DNA of 64,000 nt from Porphyromonas uenonis DSM 23387 = JCM 13868 (GTDB lineage: Bacteria; Bacteroidota; Bacteroidia; Bacteroidales; Porphyromonadaceae). The stretch lies in NCBI RefSeq assembly GCF_000482365.1, contig NZ_AXVC01000026.1:1-64000 (forward strand), in the 5' to 3' direction. The notes below the pieces were generated by a model that ran no database searches, was not told where the DNA came from, and was given only the letters and a program-made list of their open reading frames with translations. A program made the position numbers and the translations under genes. Below are positions 46,727-55,822 of this stretch, one piece after another (within the stretch, counting starts at the first letter, position 1; each line of letters begins with the position of its first letter).

Positions 46727-48124
46727 ATGACGGTCATCAAATCAATCTCTGGAATACGCGGTACGGTCGGAGGCTCTCTGACGGACGGCTTCAACCCATT
46801 GACGATAGCACACTTTGTCGTGGGATATGCACAGCACATCAAGCTATACGAGTCTATAAGTAGACCAACTATTGTGGTGGGACGCGATGCTCGCCTATCG
46901 GGCGAGATGGTCGAGCAAGTGGTCATCGGCACGCTCCTCGGTATGGGCTGCGATGTCATCAACATCGGTCTAGCAACGACTCCGACCACTGAGATGGCTG
47001 TCCTAGGGCATCGTGCTGACGGTGGTATCATCATTACCGCTTCACACAACCCAATCCAATGGAATGCGCTGAAGTTCCTCGGGAGCGATGGCACTTTCCT
47101 CAATGTGGATCGTGGCAACGAGGTGCTTCGTCTCTCGGAGGATCACACGGTTCCCTTTGCTTCGGTAGAAGACTTGGGACAAGTCGTCTCGACCGACTCC
47201 TATCTGCAAAAACATATTGACGCAATCCTCGCACTGCCCGAGGTGGACGTGGAGGCTATCCGCAAAGCTGAGCTGACGGTCGCCTACGACCCGATCAATT
47301 CGGTCGGCGCTATCGCTCTGCCTCCGCTCTTTGAGGCGCTTGGCGTCAAGGAGTGGAGAGGTATCAATGATACAGCCGATGGAAAGTTTGCCCACAACCC
47401 CGAGCCACTACCCAGCCACCTCGTGGATCTCTGCGAATTGGTACGCATAGCACGTGCCGATGTGGGCTTTTCGGTAGATCCAGACGTGGATCGCCTAGCG
47501 ATCATTGACGAGACGGGACACCCCTTTGGCGAGGAGTACACACTGGTCTCTGTCGCTGACTACCTCCTCGGCTATCATGAGGGAGGGAACACGGTCTCTA
47601 ACATGAGTTCGACACGCGCTCTGCGAGACATTACCGAGCAGCATGGCGGAAGCTACATGCCCGCAGCTGTTGGCGAGGTCAACGTGGTCAAGCGTATGCG
47701 AGAGACCGACGCACTCATCGGTGGCGAAGGCAACGGCGGCGTCATCTATCCTCGTCTGCATGCTGGACGCGATGCGCTCGTTGGCATTGCGCTCTTCCTA
47801 ACCCACTTGGCGAAGAGTGGCGAGACGGTAAGCCAGCTACGGAAGCGCTACCCCGACTACGCCATGTGCAAGCGTCGTGTAGAGCTACCTGCGGGCACCG
47901 ACGTAGCGGCTCTCTTCGCCAGCCTGGAGCGTGAAGTCACTGCGCTGAAGCCCCTGACGGAGGATGGACTGAAGATAGACTTTGACGACTCGTGGGTGCA
48001 GGTACGTCCCAGCAATACGGAGCCGATCGTCCGTGTCTACACGGAGGCTCCTACGGAGGAGGCTGCCTCTGCATTGGCTGATGAGTACGTCTCGCTCGTG
48101 GAGCAGCAGCTCGCTCGCAAGTAG
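46727..48124 (+). CDS. glmM: Phosphoglucosamine mutase
   Basis: Converts glucosamine-6-phosphate to glucosamine-1-phosphate for cell-wall and LPS precursors. The 465-residue protein has the catalytic serine S106 in TASHNP (104-109), the metal loop DPDVDRLAI, the sugar loop GGEGNGGVIYP and the phosphate-binding loop RPSNTEPIVRVYTEA. Phosphomannomutase activity is possible because the families overlap. It is 3 nt upstream of rlmD. Confidence 0.93.
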   Translation: MTVIKSISGIRGTVGGSLTDGFNPLTIAHFVVGYAQHIKLYESISRPTIVVGRDARLSGEMVEQVVIGTLLGMGCDVINIGLATTPTTEMAVLGHRADGGIIITASHNPIQWNALKFLGSDGTFLNVDRGNEVLRLSEDHTVPFASVEDLGQVVSTDSYLQKHIDAILALPEVDVEAIRKAELTVAYDPINSVGAIALPPLFEALGVKEWRGINDTADGKFAHNPEPLPSHLVDLCELVRIARADVGFSVDPDVDRLAIIDETGHPFGEEYTLVSVADYLLGYHEGGNTVSNMSSTRALRDITEQHGGSYMPAAVGEVNVVKRMRETDALIGGEGNGGVIYPRLHAGRDALVGIALFLTHLAKSGETVSQLRKRYPDYAMCKRRVELPAGTDVAALFASLEREVTALKPLTEDGLKIDFDDSWVQVRPSNTEPIVRVYTEAPTEEAASALADEYVSLVEQQLARK

Positions 48125-48127
48125 CCT

Positions 48128-49598
48128 ATGGCAAGAAGTCGCAAAGAGCCGAGATATCTGGACGATGTACTCATCGAGCGGATGGGTGCCGAGGGACAAT
48201 GCGTAGCACATGTCGAGGACAAGGTGCTCTTCGTCCCCTATGCGGCGCCAGGCGACCGCTGTCGCATACGTGTCGGTCGCTCCAAGCGAAGCTATATGAC
48301 GGGCACTATTGAGGAGCTCCTGGAGCCTTCGCCACTACGTGTGGAGCCTCGTTGCGAAGTCTTCGGAGCGTGTGGCGGGTGCAAGTGGCAACAGCTACCT
48401 TACGAGGAGCAGCTCCGTGGTAAGGCGCAACAAGCCGCGGACGCTATGACGCGCATCGGACATATAGCCATTGAGCAGACAGAGCCGATCGTAGGGTGTG
48501 AGGATCCGTGGCACTACCGCAACAAGGTCGAGTTCACCTTTAGCAAAAAGCGTTGGCTCACCGAGGAGGAGCTCAAAAGCCTTCCCGAGGAAGCGAGCGA
48601 AAAGGAGCTTTGTGGGGTAGGCTTTCACAAGGCGGGAATGTTTGACAAGGTACTAGACCTACATGGCGTGACCTGTCAGATAGCCGACCCGATAGCTTCG
48701 GAGATACGAGACTACCTCAACGACTACTGCCTGGCGCGCTGGGAGGAGTACCCCTACTATGACCAGAGAGCGCACGAGGGCGTGATGCGAACGCTCCTAA
48801 TCCGCACCACAACGCTGGGCGGGCTGATGGTTTTGATCGCCTTTGCCGAGGGAACGGAGGAGCTGCGCGTGCAACTGCTAGAAGCGCTACGTCTGCGCTT
48901 CCCCCAGATCACGTCGCTCTACTATATGGTCAATACGAAGCTTAACGACAGCCTCGCCGATCTCCCCGCGCAGCTCTACAGCGGTGCGCCATACATCGAG
49001 GAGAATATGCACGGCCTGCGCTATCGTATCGGCCCTAAGTCCTTCTACCAGACGAATAGTCGTCAGGCTGAGCGACTCTACGAGAAGGTGCGTGAATACG
49101 CTCAGCTCAAGGGCGATGAAGTGGTCTACGATCTCTACACGGGCGCTGGGACGATCGCCAACTACTTGGCGCAAAGCTGTCGCTCCGTCATTGGGATCGA
49201 GTATGTGCCCGAGGCGGTCGAGGATGCTTTTGTCAATAGAGATCAGAACGGTATCACGAATGCCACCTTCTACGCTGGCGATATGAAGGCGATCCTGACC
49301 GATGACTTCGTCGCAGCGCATGGACGTCCCGAGGTGCTCGTGACCGATCCGCCACGTGCTGGCATGGACGCCCTCGTCGTGGAGGTGATCCTGCGGGCGG
49401 CTCCTCAGCGCATCGTCTACGTCAGCTGCAATCCAGCGACACAAGCCCGAGACTTAGCGCTCCTCATGGCTGAGGGGCAGTACAGAGCCGTGAAGGCTTG
49501 CGCTGTTGACATGTTCCCCCATACGCATCACGTGGAGACGGTAGCTCTGTTGTCCAAACTAAATACAGAACATCATTTAGATATAGAAATAGGGGAAG

Positions 49599-49609
<11 letters not shown>
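48128..49609 (+). CDS. rlmD: 23S rRNA (uracil1939-C5)-methyltransferase RlmD with replaced 3' end
   Basis: A 493-residue TRAM-domain RNA m5U methyltransferase. Its iron-sulfur cysteines are C76, C82, C85 and the cysteine of VGCEDPWHYR. The SAM domain carries DLYTGAGTIANYLAQ and DPPRAGMD, and the catalytic region is YVSCNPATQARDL. After VDMFPHTHHVETVALLSK the DNA becomes abruptly AT-rich and the protein ends in KLNTEHHLDIEIGEDED, the kind of tail seen where mobile elements integrate into this gene's 3' end. A second, orphan 3' end lies downstream at 50139-50201. The catalytic core is complete, so the enzyme should work. Confidence 0.93.
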
Positions 49610-50078
<469 letters not shown>

Positions 50079-50086
50079 TTACAGTC

Positions 50087-50151
50087 GATATGTTCCTACA
50101 AACGAGAGCCAATCTTTGATATGTTTCCATCTACGAGCGTGGATATGTTCC
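50087..50151 (+). repeat. Three GATATGTTYC direct repeats (likely att cores)
   Basis: GATATGTTCC at 50087, GATATGTTTCC at 50118 and GATATGTTCC at 50142 recur at 31- and 24-nt steps and match GACATGTTCC in the rlmD 3' end (the codons for DMF). All three can be read as DMF in a context like the rlmD C-terminus. Confidence 0.65.
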
Positions 50152-50201
50152 CCATAACCATAGGGGTTGAGCATGTGGTGCTACTGGAGCGTACTGAGTA
50201 G
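50139..50201 (+). pseudogene. Orphan 3' end of an rlmD gene
   Basis: The frame reads VDMFPITIGVEHVVLLERTE and then stops at 50201. It aligns without gaps to VDMFPHTHHVETVALLSK of the rlmD protein, with 11 of 18 identical residues. It is best explained as the original 3' end of rlmD, displaced by insertion of the AT-rich segment. The rest of the gap to 50382 shows no convincing gene; a minus-strand ORF there is probably chance. Confidence 0.75.
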
Positions 50202-50382
50202 CAGGAGAAGAGCGCATAGGATCGAATAGTAAGAATTGCTTAACTTCGCACAAGAAACGGCAGATTACAGCGCCCATCGCCAAAAGCATCGTCAGTCGCT
50301 TACGACTAAGTCTGGATATGCCTCTGGACACTGTATGAAGACAAGTCATATATCCCAACTCTAATCACAAAACATATAGACT

Positions 50383-50916
50383 ATGAAACAGTACTATCTC
50401 GTCATCAATGGGGAGAAGAGTGGCCCGTTTACCATCGACCAGCTGGCTACACAGCAGCTCACCCCTGAGACTCCTGTATGGACAGAGGGCATGAGTGACT
50501 GGATGCCGGCACAGCAGGTCGCTGAGCTTAGCTCATTCTTTGCACCACAGACTCCAGGACCAGAGATGGCTCAGCCCACAGTTCCTCCACAGGCGCCGGC
50601 TTACAACGCTGCTCCTTCCTATGGCAATCCCCAGCCTCAGACGCCAAACGGTCAGGTTATGCCTCCCAACTACCTCGTCTGGAGCATCCTCGTGACGCTC
50701 CTCTGCTGTTTGCCTGGTGGAATCGTCGCCATCGTCTACTCAACGCAGGTCTCCTCTCGCTTCCTACAGGGCGACTACGAGGGTGCTAATGCTTCGAGCC
50801 GCAACGCTCGCAAGTGGGCGATTATCTCAGCCGTCGCGGGAGCAGTGATTGGTATCATATACGCAATTATCATTGCTGTCACAGGAGCTTCCGCCTTTGC
50901 CTTGAGTCAATACTAA
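50383..50916 (+). CDS. GYF_2 (DUF4339) / CD225-dispanin membrane protein
   Basis: A 177-residue protein. Residues 1-55 match the GYF_2 domain (YYLVINGEKSGPFTIDQL, TPVWTEGMSDWMPAQQV). A linker rich in P, Q and A follows. The last 85 residues are a CD225/dispanin module with two transmembrane helices (NYLVWSILVTLLCCLPGGIVA and WAIISAVAGAVIGIIYAII) and the YSTQVSSRFLQGDYEGANASS loop. GYF-type domains bind proline-rich peptides; the bacterial function is unknown. A terminator follows at 50960. Confidence 0.87.
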   Translation: MKQYYLVINGEKSGPFTIDQLATQQLTPETPVWTEGMSDWMPAQQVAELSSFFAPQTPGPEMAQPTVPPQAPAYNAAPSYGNPQPQTPNGQVMPPNYLVWSILVTLLCCLPGGIVAIVYSTQVSSRFLQGDYEGANASSRNARKWAIISAVAGAVIGIIYAIIIAVTGASAFALSQY

Positions 50917-50959
50917 AGGCATGGTGTAGACCTATTCGATAGTTCTATCAAGTCAAAAG

Positions 50960-50991
50960 AGAGGGAGTCCCCATATCGGGGGCTCCCTCTC
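50960..50991 (+). terminator. Terminator after GYF_2/CD225 gene
   Basis: AGAGGGAGTCCCC and GGGGGCTCCCTCT pair around ATATC. Beyond it, up to 51194, no gene or RNA was recognised. Confidence 0.75.
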
Positions 50992-51194
50992 GTCGCTTCT
51001 GTTCAATTTACAACTAAAACTAATCACAAAACAGTCTTGCCACACGGCCCCCCTCTCGGGCTCTCCGTGTATGGAGCGTGTACGGTACTCACGTATGGTC
51101 ACGCTTCGCAAGTTGCTACAGTAACGTGTAGCCCGTTTGTAGGTTCTTACTGAAAGGTTAAGTATAATGGGTCTGGAGTGCAGACGGCGAGTCG

Positions 51195-51725
51195 CTACTT
51201 GCGCCTGCGGTTGTCTTGGGTGACCGCCTTTTCGAGCTGTCGGCGGGAGAAGCTCCCCGAGAAGTTGATCACCGTGTATTCGTCATCGCCCGAGACGATC
51301 ATGTATAGCTCGGAGGCGTTGTCGCCTTGTATCTGGCCGATCAAGTTGACCACCCCGTTATCGTCCTTGACATACATCAGCTGCTCAAGGTCCGAGTGAC
51401 GTAGCTCTATGATAGGAGCGAAGGTGCGACGTATCTCCTGTATTGCCTTGCGGTCGGAGGAGGTGTAGATATGTATCGACGTGATGCCGTCCATGATGCC
51501 TGCCATGGCGTCGGTGCCATCTATCTTGAGACTAGCCTTGGGGACGCTCTGGAGCATTGCGGGGGAGATGTATACGACGTCCACATTCTTGATCTCCATG
51601 AGCCTGGAGGTATTGATACGTGTACGAGCCGAGCGCCGCTGTGCCGATGCGGGTAGTCCTAGTAGGAGTAGCATCGTGAGGGTGACGAAGCTCAGGCGTG
51701 AGATATGAGTAATGTATGCTTTCAT
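51195..51725 (-). CDS. DUF4252 family exported protein
   Basis: A 176-residue protein with a signal peptide (ending PASAQ). The mature part (MEIKNVDVVYISPAMLQ, IDGITSIHIYTSS-like DGITSIHIYTSSD, LMYVKDDNGVVNLIGQIQGDNASELYMIVSGDDEYTVINFSG) is characteristic of DUF4252 proteins, common in Bacteroidetes downstream of sigma/anti-sigma genes. It is last in the three-gene set that starts with the sigma factor at 52880 and may be a target or sensor of that system. Confidence 0.85.
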   Translation of the reverse strand: MKAYITHISRLSFVTLTMLLLLGLPASAQRRSARTRINTSRLMEIKNVDVVYISPAMLQSVPKASLKIDGTDAMAGIMDGITSIHIYTSSDRKAIQEIRRTFAPIIELRHSDLEQLMYVKDDNGVVNLIGQIQGDNASELYMIVSGDDEYTVINFSGSFSRRQLEKAVTQDNRRRK

Positions 51726-51801
51726 AGTCTATATGACTGTATCAAGGGGATTCTATATATAAGTCGTTTGAGAGGACGGATTGTTGCAGTCGTGGGTAAA
51801 A

Positions 51802-52326
51802 TCAATTGTCCGTCAGGGTCCATCCATCCTCTGAGACGAAGGGGATCTTCTCCATCGAGCTCTGGTAAGAGTCCTGCAGGCGACCAAAGAGCTCGTCGAT
51901 CTCATCGTTTTGCTCAGAGCAGAGCTGCATGCAGTCACCCAGCTTGGTAAAAGCTGCAAGCGCATACTCATTGACCTGCTCCTGAGGTATCGGCTGACCA
52001 TTGCGAAGGGATAGCTCCGCCTGTCGGCTGTTGCGTCCCCACTGGAAGACGGAGACCCCTACACCGCCGATGAGTAGTACGGCAGCCGCGACGGCGTACT
52101 TACGCACCCATACCCGCCAGCGAGGGGTGGGCGCTGGCGCTGCACTCCGCGTCTGTGTGGCAGCACGCTGTAGGGTAGCCTCTAGGAGCATGCGGTCGGC
52201 ATAGTATGGCGATCCTGGCTCCTCCTGTAGGAGTGCTAGGTAGAGTACAAACTCCTCGTCGGGCGTAGTCGACCCGTCGTAGTAGCGCTCTAGTAGCTGG
52301 TCTATGTCGTGTGATGAATGTATCAT
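51802..52326 (-). CDS. Putative transmembrane anti-sigma factor
   Basis: A 174-residue protein with a cytosolic N-terminal helical part (IDQLLERYYDGSTTPDEEFVLY, a common Bacteroidetes anti-sigma beginning), one membrane helix (YAVAAAVLLIGGVGVSVFQW, about 92-111) and a periplasmic tail of about 60 residues. It follows an ECF sigma factor gene after 38 nt, which supports an anti-sigma role. No zinc-binding HxxxCxxC was found. Confidence 0.75.
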   Translation of the reverse strand: MIHSSHDIDQLLERYYDGSTTPDEEFVLYLALLQEEPGSPYYADRMLLEATLQRAATQTRSAAPAPTPRWRVWVRKYAVAAAVLLIGGVGVSVFQWGRNSRQAELSLRNGQPIPQEQVNEYALAAFTKLGDCMQLCSEQNDEIDELFGRLQDSYQSSMEKIPFVSEDGWTLTDN

Positions 52327-52364
52327 AGTGGCTTCTGTATTCTATATATAATAAGGTATGCGGA

Positions 52365-52880
52365 TCACTCCCGCATATCTGCAAAAAGCTTTCGTGCCTC
52401 CTTGCGCAGTCGTGAGATCATCGATCGAACGGTCACCTCTTGCAGTCCCATGCGCTGGGCAGTCTCATCGTTGGTCAGCATCATTTCTTGCCTCAGTCTC
52501 CACACCTCTTGCTGCTGCTCGGACAGGGTAGCGACCCAGTCGTTGATGCGAGTGAGTTGCTCCTGGACTATAAGATCCTCCTGCGGGGTGGTCGTGACCA
52601 GTGGCATCTCTAGCTCTGTAGGCTCCTCCGCATTGCGCAGTCGCTGTGCTGGTGCGCGGAGTGTGTCGATGCATTTGTTACGAGCAATACGGATGGCATA
52701 CGCCTTAGGCGATGCGATCTCATCTAGATGTGCGCGCTGCTCCCAGAGCTTCACCAGCACATCTTGGGTCACATCCTCCGCCTCCATCTCGTTGGATAGA
52801 AGAGCCATACAGACCTGTAGTATCGTCGGCCGTAGGGGGACGTAGGTCTGTATGAAAGTGGCTCCATCCATTGTAATCAC
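52365..52880 (-). CDS. ECF-type RNA polymerase sigma factor
   Basis: A 171-residue sigma-70 family protein with region 2 (ALLSNEMEAEDVTQDVLVKLWE, AYAIRIARNKCIDTLR) and region 4 (WVATLSEQQQEVWRLRQEMMLTNDETAQRMGL, VTVRSMISRLRKEARK). It directs polymerase to a small set of promoters, likely in response to an envelope signal passed through the anti-sigma factor encoded next. The adjacent DUF4252 gene completes the usual trio. Confidence 0.92.
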   Translation of the reverse strand: MITMDGATFIQTYVPLRPTILQVCMALLSNEMEAEDVTQDVLVKLWEQRAHLDEIASPKAYAIRIARNKCIDTLRAPAQRLRNAEEPTELEMPLVTTTPQEDLIVQEQLTRINDWVATLSEQQQEVWRLRQEMMLTNDETAQRMGLQEVTVRSMISRLRKEARKLFADMRE

Positions 52881-52998
52881 TGTAAACTAAAAACTATTCA
52901 ATGTATAACTGTATAACGCTCGGACCAACGGTCCCCAAAGAGCGCCTTACACCAATAAGACGAGTGAGTCGCCGAAATGTTGCAGCGACTAGCCATTT

Positions 52999-53025
52999 GA
53001 GACTGTTGCAAAAGTCAACAGTCTC
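52999..53025. repeat. 27-nt perfect hairpin GAGACTGTTG, copy 4
   Basis: Ten-base perfect arms with loop CAAAAGT, as at 14738 and 32136. Confidence 0.85.
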
Positions 53026-53089
53026 CAGTTAGAGATCTGCTCCGATAGTTCCGATAGCTCCGATCCCTAACCTCTAACCTCTAATTGAA

Positions 53090-53276
53090 TTCCTACCTAG
53101 GAATTCCCCAAATAGCTACCTAGGAATTGGTCCAATTCCTACGTAGGAAAGAAAAAATTCTTCGGAGGAATCAAATGAAACTTCGGAAGAATCAAATCAT
53201 AAGTCCGAAGAATTTGGCCATTTCCTAGGTAGCAAATCAAAAATATCTACGGAGGAATTTGGGGAATTCCTAGGGG
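53090..53276. mobile_element. CCTAGG/TTCGGA palindromic element, copy without ends
   Basis: Boxes TTCCTACCTAGGAATTC and AGCTACCTAGGAATTG on the left mirror GCCATTTCCTAGGTAGC and GGGGAATTCCTAGG on the right around CTTCGGAGGAATCAAATGAA. Neither ATCATGCGTCAGCCCTG terminus is present. It ends at a nine-G run. Confidence 0.7.
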
Positions 53277-53324
53277 GGGGGAGATTAGATATTAGAGGTT
53301 AGATATTAGAGATTAGAAATTAGA

Positions 53325-53545
53325 AACGAGTAGCCCTGTGTACGGACGCACGAGACGAGTAACCCTGTGTGCGGACGCACGAGACGAGTAACCCTGTGTG
53401 CGGACGCACGAGACGAGTAACCCTGTGTAGGGACGCACGATCTGTGCGTCCGTTCCCGTTAAAGCCCTGACACTGTGACCTTTTACACAACGGACGCCCT
53501 CCCACTAGACACTCTCGTGCGTCCCTACAACCGTTACTCGTTCCG
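53325..53545. repeat. GGGACGCAC tandem and palindromic repeat
   Basis: GACGAGTAACCCTGTGTGCG units of about 33 nt repeat from 53325 to 53430, then GTAGGGACGCACGATCTGTG and, reversed, the GTGCGTCCCTAC end near 53530. It is the shorter counterpart of the palindrome at 4034-4271, in mirror position beyond the LRR terminator. Confidence 0.8.
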
Positions 53546-53594
53546 TGTATTTCTACCAGTCGCCACACGTCTCGCCCTAAACTATAATTATGCG

Positions 53595-53631
53595 AGAAGA
53601 GCTCCGCAGGATAGTCCTACGGAGCTCTTCT
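53595..53631 (-). terminator. Terminator after mirror LRR gene
   Basis: The minus strand reads AGAAGAGCTCCGTAGGACTA, then the complement ending GGAGCTCTTCT. It corresponds to the terminator at 3938-3974. Confidence 0.75.
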
Positions 53632-53675
53632 ATTATTGTAGTCTGAGAAACTTATAGTTTGTCACATCGTGAGCG

Positions 53676-55514
53676 TTAGTGCTTGACGACGAGGCGCTGT
53701 GCAGCTCCCTTGGTGACTACGAGATAGGTACCCTCGCTCAGTGCGGTGAGGTCTATCTGTAGGCGACCCGAGCGGTCGGCAGCTAGGCGTGTGATCAGCT
53801 GTCCATCTAGCGTGTAGAGTGCTACGGTTGCCTCAGGTGCTAGACCTGTGACGGTAGCGGACTCGCTAGCAGGGTTAGGATAGATGACAAACGCATCTGC
53901 AGCAACTGCATCAATGCCCGTGTGGTCGACGAAGACTGCGACAATCTCCGTATCTTTTGTGACGGTGAAGGTCATATCCTTGAGAATGTCCTCACCATTT
54001 GCCGTAAGCTTGGTGAGCTCGCACTTATCGTTGGCACCCTTAGCTACGACCGTCAGCTTCGTTCCCTCGGGAACAGCGTTGAGATCGACCTGCTCCTGCT
54101 CCTTAATGGAGATCGTACCGTGCTCGGTAGGCTTCAGGGTAACGACGTAGTTCTTCTGTAGCTTGGTAAAGGTCGCCTTGACGGTTAGGTTCTCCTTAAC
54201 GACGACCTTCTTCGTGGCGGTGATGTCTACGCCATTAGCATCTAGCGATACTAGTTCGTAACCTGTAGCTGGGGTAGCATTGATTGTCAACTCTGTGCCG
54301 TAGGCAACTGTGTTAAGGTCGCTAGCACCTGTAGCGGTGATCGTGCCTTCGCCCTCCTTAGTGAGCGTAACGGCATAGGTTTTCTTGGTGAAAGTGGCTT
54401 TCACTTCGGTATCTGCTGTAACTGTGAACTTCTTCGTTGCGAGGATATCGGTACCGTTGGCGGTGAGTGCTTTTAGCTCGTAGCTGGCTGCCGGGGTAGC
54501 TACGATGGTGAGCTCAGTACCCAATGGCACCGCGTTTAGGTCGGTAGCACCAGTAGCAGTGATCGTTCCTTCGCCTTCCTTTGTCAGCGTAACCTTTAAG
54601 GGATGTGCGTCCTCTGCGCCCTCGTAGGGAATAGACTTGTTGGTATCGGATTTGTACTTTCGCGTATCCCAGTTCTTACCCTTGGCAATAGCGACATCTG
54701 ATTTAAGGCAAATATTGCCCTCAAGGTCAGGTTCTTGCACCACAAAAAATGTACCGGCGGCCTTTCCGGTATAGTCGGGCAGGCTGTTCACCAAGCGGGT
54801 CATCTCTTCGCCTTTAATTTGATTGCCGGGACAGAAAATCCATGTCAAGGAAGTGTTTTGGGAAACATCCAACGCGGTCAGTTGATTCATGCCACAGAGA
54901 AGACTTGTCAACGCGGTGTTTTTTGATACATCCAACGCTTTCAGTTGATTGTAGGAGCAGGAAAGCGTTGTCAACGCGGTGTTCTTGGATACATCCAACG
55001 CGGTCAGCTGATTTTCAAAGCAGTAAAGTTCTGTCAACGCAGTGTTTTGAGATACATCCAACGCGGTCAGTTGATTGTTGCCGCAGTAAAGACTTGTCAA
55101 CGCGGTGTTTTGAGATACATCCAACGCGGTCAGTTGATTGTAGGAGCAGGAAAGCGTTGTCAACGCGGTGTTCTTGGATACATCCAACGCAGTCAGCTGA
55201 TTGCCAGGATTGTTAGAGCAGTCAAGGTCGGTTACATCTCCGGTGATGGTAACGTTTTGCGATGTGAGCGTATAGGTGATCCATTTCCCGCTCTCGGGTG
55301 TACCGGTCAGACCGCTCAGCGTAGGCGCATCGCCCGTATAAGTCATCTTGAGCGCTACCGTCTCCCCATCCGCTTTGGCGGTGGTGAAGGTGATCACGCC
55401 CTTTTGTCCAGAGCGCAGAGCCGGAGTAGTAGGCTCCTGTGCGACAGCGACACTCGCTAGGAGTGTGGCTAGTAGGATATAGATCCCAATGCGTAGTTGC
55501 TTTTTCATAGTCAT
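53676..55514 (-). CDS. T9SS-exported LRR protein, mirror paralogue
   Basis: A 612-residue protein whose signal peptide and first 40 residues are identical to those of the protein at 1728, and whose last 170 residues nearly match it, including YPNPAS and the LVVKH end. The core is different: six to seven almost identical 21-residue LRRs (LTALDVSQNTALTSLYCGNNQ type) encoded by 63-nt repeats at about 54855-55205, then three InlB B-repeat-like modules (TLTKEGEGTITATG...). The near-identity of the 63-nt units points to recent expansion and makes the array prone to change in length. It is expected to reach the surface through T9SS. Confidence 0.88.
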   Translation of the reverse strand: MTMKKQLRIGIYILLATLLASVAVAQEPTTPALRSGQKGVITFTTAKADGETVALKMTYTGDAPTLSGLTGTPESGKWITYTLTSQNVTITGDVTDLDCSNNPGNQLTALDVSKNTALTTLSCSYNQLTALDVSQNTALTSLYCGNNQLTALDVSQNTALTELYCFENQLTALDVSKNTALTTLSCSYNQLKALDVSKNTALTSLLCGMNQLTALDVSQNTSLTWIFCPGNQIKGEEMTRLVNSLPDYTGKAAGTFFVVQEPDLEGNICLKSDVAIAKGKNWDTRKYKSDTNKSIPYEGAEDAHPLKVTLTKEGEGTITATGATDLNAVPLGTELTIVATPAASYELKALTANGTDILATKKFTVTADTEVKATFTKKTYAVTLTKEGEGTITATGASDLNTVAYGTELTINATPATGYELVSLDANGVDITATKKVVVKENLTVKATFTKLQKNYVVTLKPTEHGTISIKEQEQVDLNAVPEGTKLTVVAKGANDKCELTKLTANGEDILKDMTFTVTKDTEIVAVFVDHTGIDAVAADAFVIYPNPASESATVTGLAPEATVALYTLDGQLITRLAADRSGRLQIDLTALSEGTYLVVTKGAAQRLVVKH

Positions 55515-55620
55515 ATATTGCTTAAAGTGATAGTCGTATATATCAGGGGAGTGCTTTTCCCTTGCATTATGATGCTTTGAAGTGTATTGCGTCAGGTGTA
55601 GTAGAGCTGTCTGTCGAAAA

Positions 55621-55677
55621 CTGAGAGGAGGCGTAGCAGTGGAACTTGCGTGCCGACTGGCTACGCACTCCCCTCAG
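55621..55677 (-). promoter_or_regulatory. Conserved 57-nt leader hairpin, copy 2
   Basis: On the minus strand it reads CTGAGGGGAGTGCGTAGCC to CTCCTCTCAG, 106 nt before the ATG of the LRR gene at 55514, the same position as copy 1 relative to its LRR gene. Confidence 0.7.
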
Positions 55678-55699
55678 AACTTCAAACAGCTATTTTTCG

Positions 55700-55822
55700 T
55701 TGGCTCTTGGCTGTTGGCTGTTGGCTCTTGGCTGTTAGCTATCGGAGTGATCGGAGCTATCAGAGCTATCGGAGTACTCGTATTCCCAGCTAACAGCCAA
55801 CAGCCAAGAGCTAACAGCTAAC
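55700..55822. repeat. TTGGCTG / CAGCCAA inverted arrays, copy 2
   Basis: TTGGCTCTTGGCTGTTGGCT arrays at about 55700-55740 and CAGCCAACAGCCAAGAGC at about 55791-55822 flank TCGGAGTGATCGGAGCTATC repeats. It touches the stop codon of the surface gene at 55818. Confidence 0.8.

Larger units (their letters stand above)
52881..53675. other. 795-nt intergenic mosaic of repeat modules
   Basis: Between the sigma gene and the LRR gene no ORF is credible. In order it holds the 27-nt hairpin (52999-53025), TCCGATAG and TTAGAGG words (53035-53083), a CCTAGG element (53090-53276) ending in a run of nine G (53273-53281), TTAGAGR words (53281-53325), four tandem units of about 33 nt containing ACGAGTAACCCTGTGTGCGG (53325-53430), a GGGACGCAC palindrome, and the LRR terminator. 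Confidence 0.85.

Noticed and set aside
50131..50358. A 75-codon minus-strand frame downstream of the CopZ-like gene
   Set aside because: No recognisable family, and the plus strand of its end encodes the orphan rlmD 3' end, which explains the sequence better.
50361..51033. CTAATCACAAAACA present both before (50361) and after (51020) the GYF_2/CD225 gene
   Set aside because: A 14-nt match with no flanking similarity is too short to claim a duplication or attachment site.
54855..55205. 63-nt direct repeats considered as a CRISPR or tandem regulatory array
   Set aside because: They are in frame within an LRR protein and encode the LRR consensus.
54842..55460. Repetitive plus-strand frames opposite the LRR gene
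   Set aside because: They mirror the 63-nt LRR repeats of the minus-strand gene, which has signal peptide and sorting domain.
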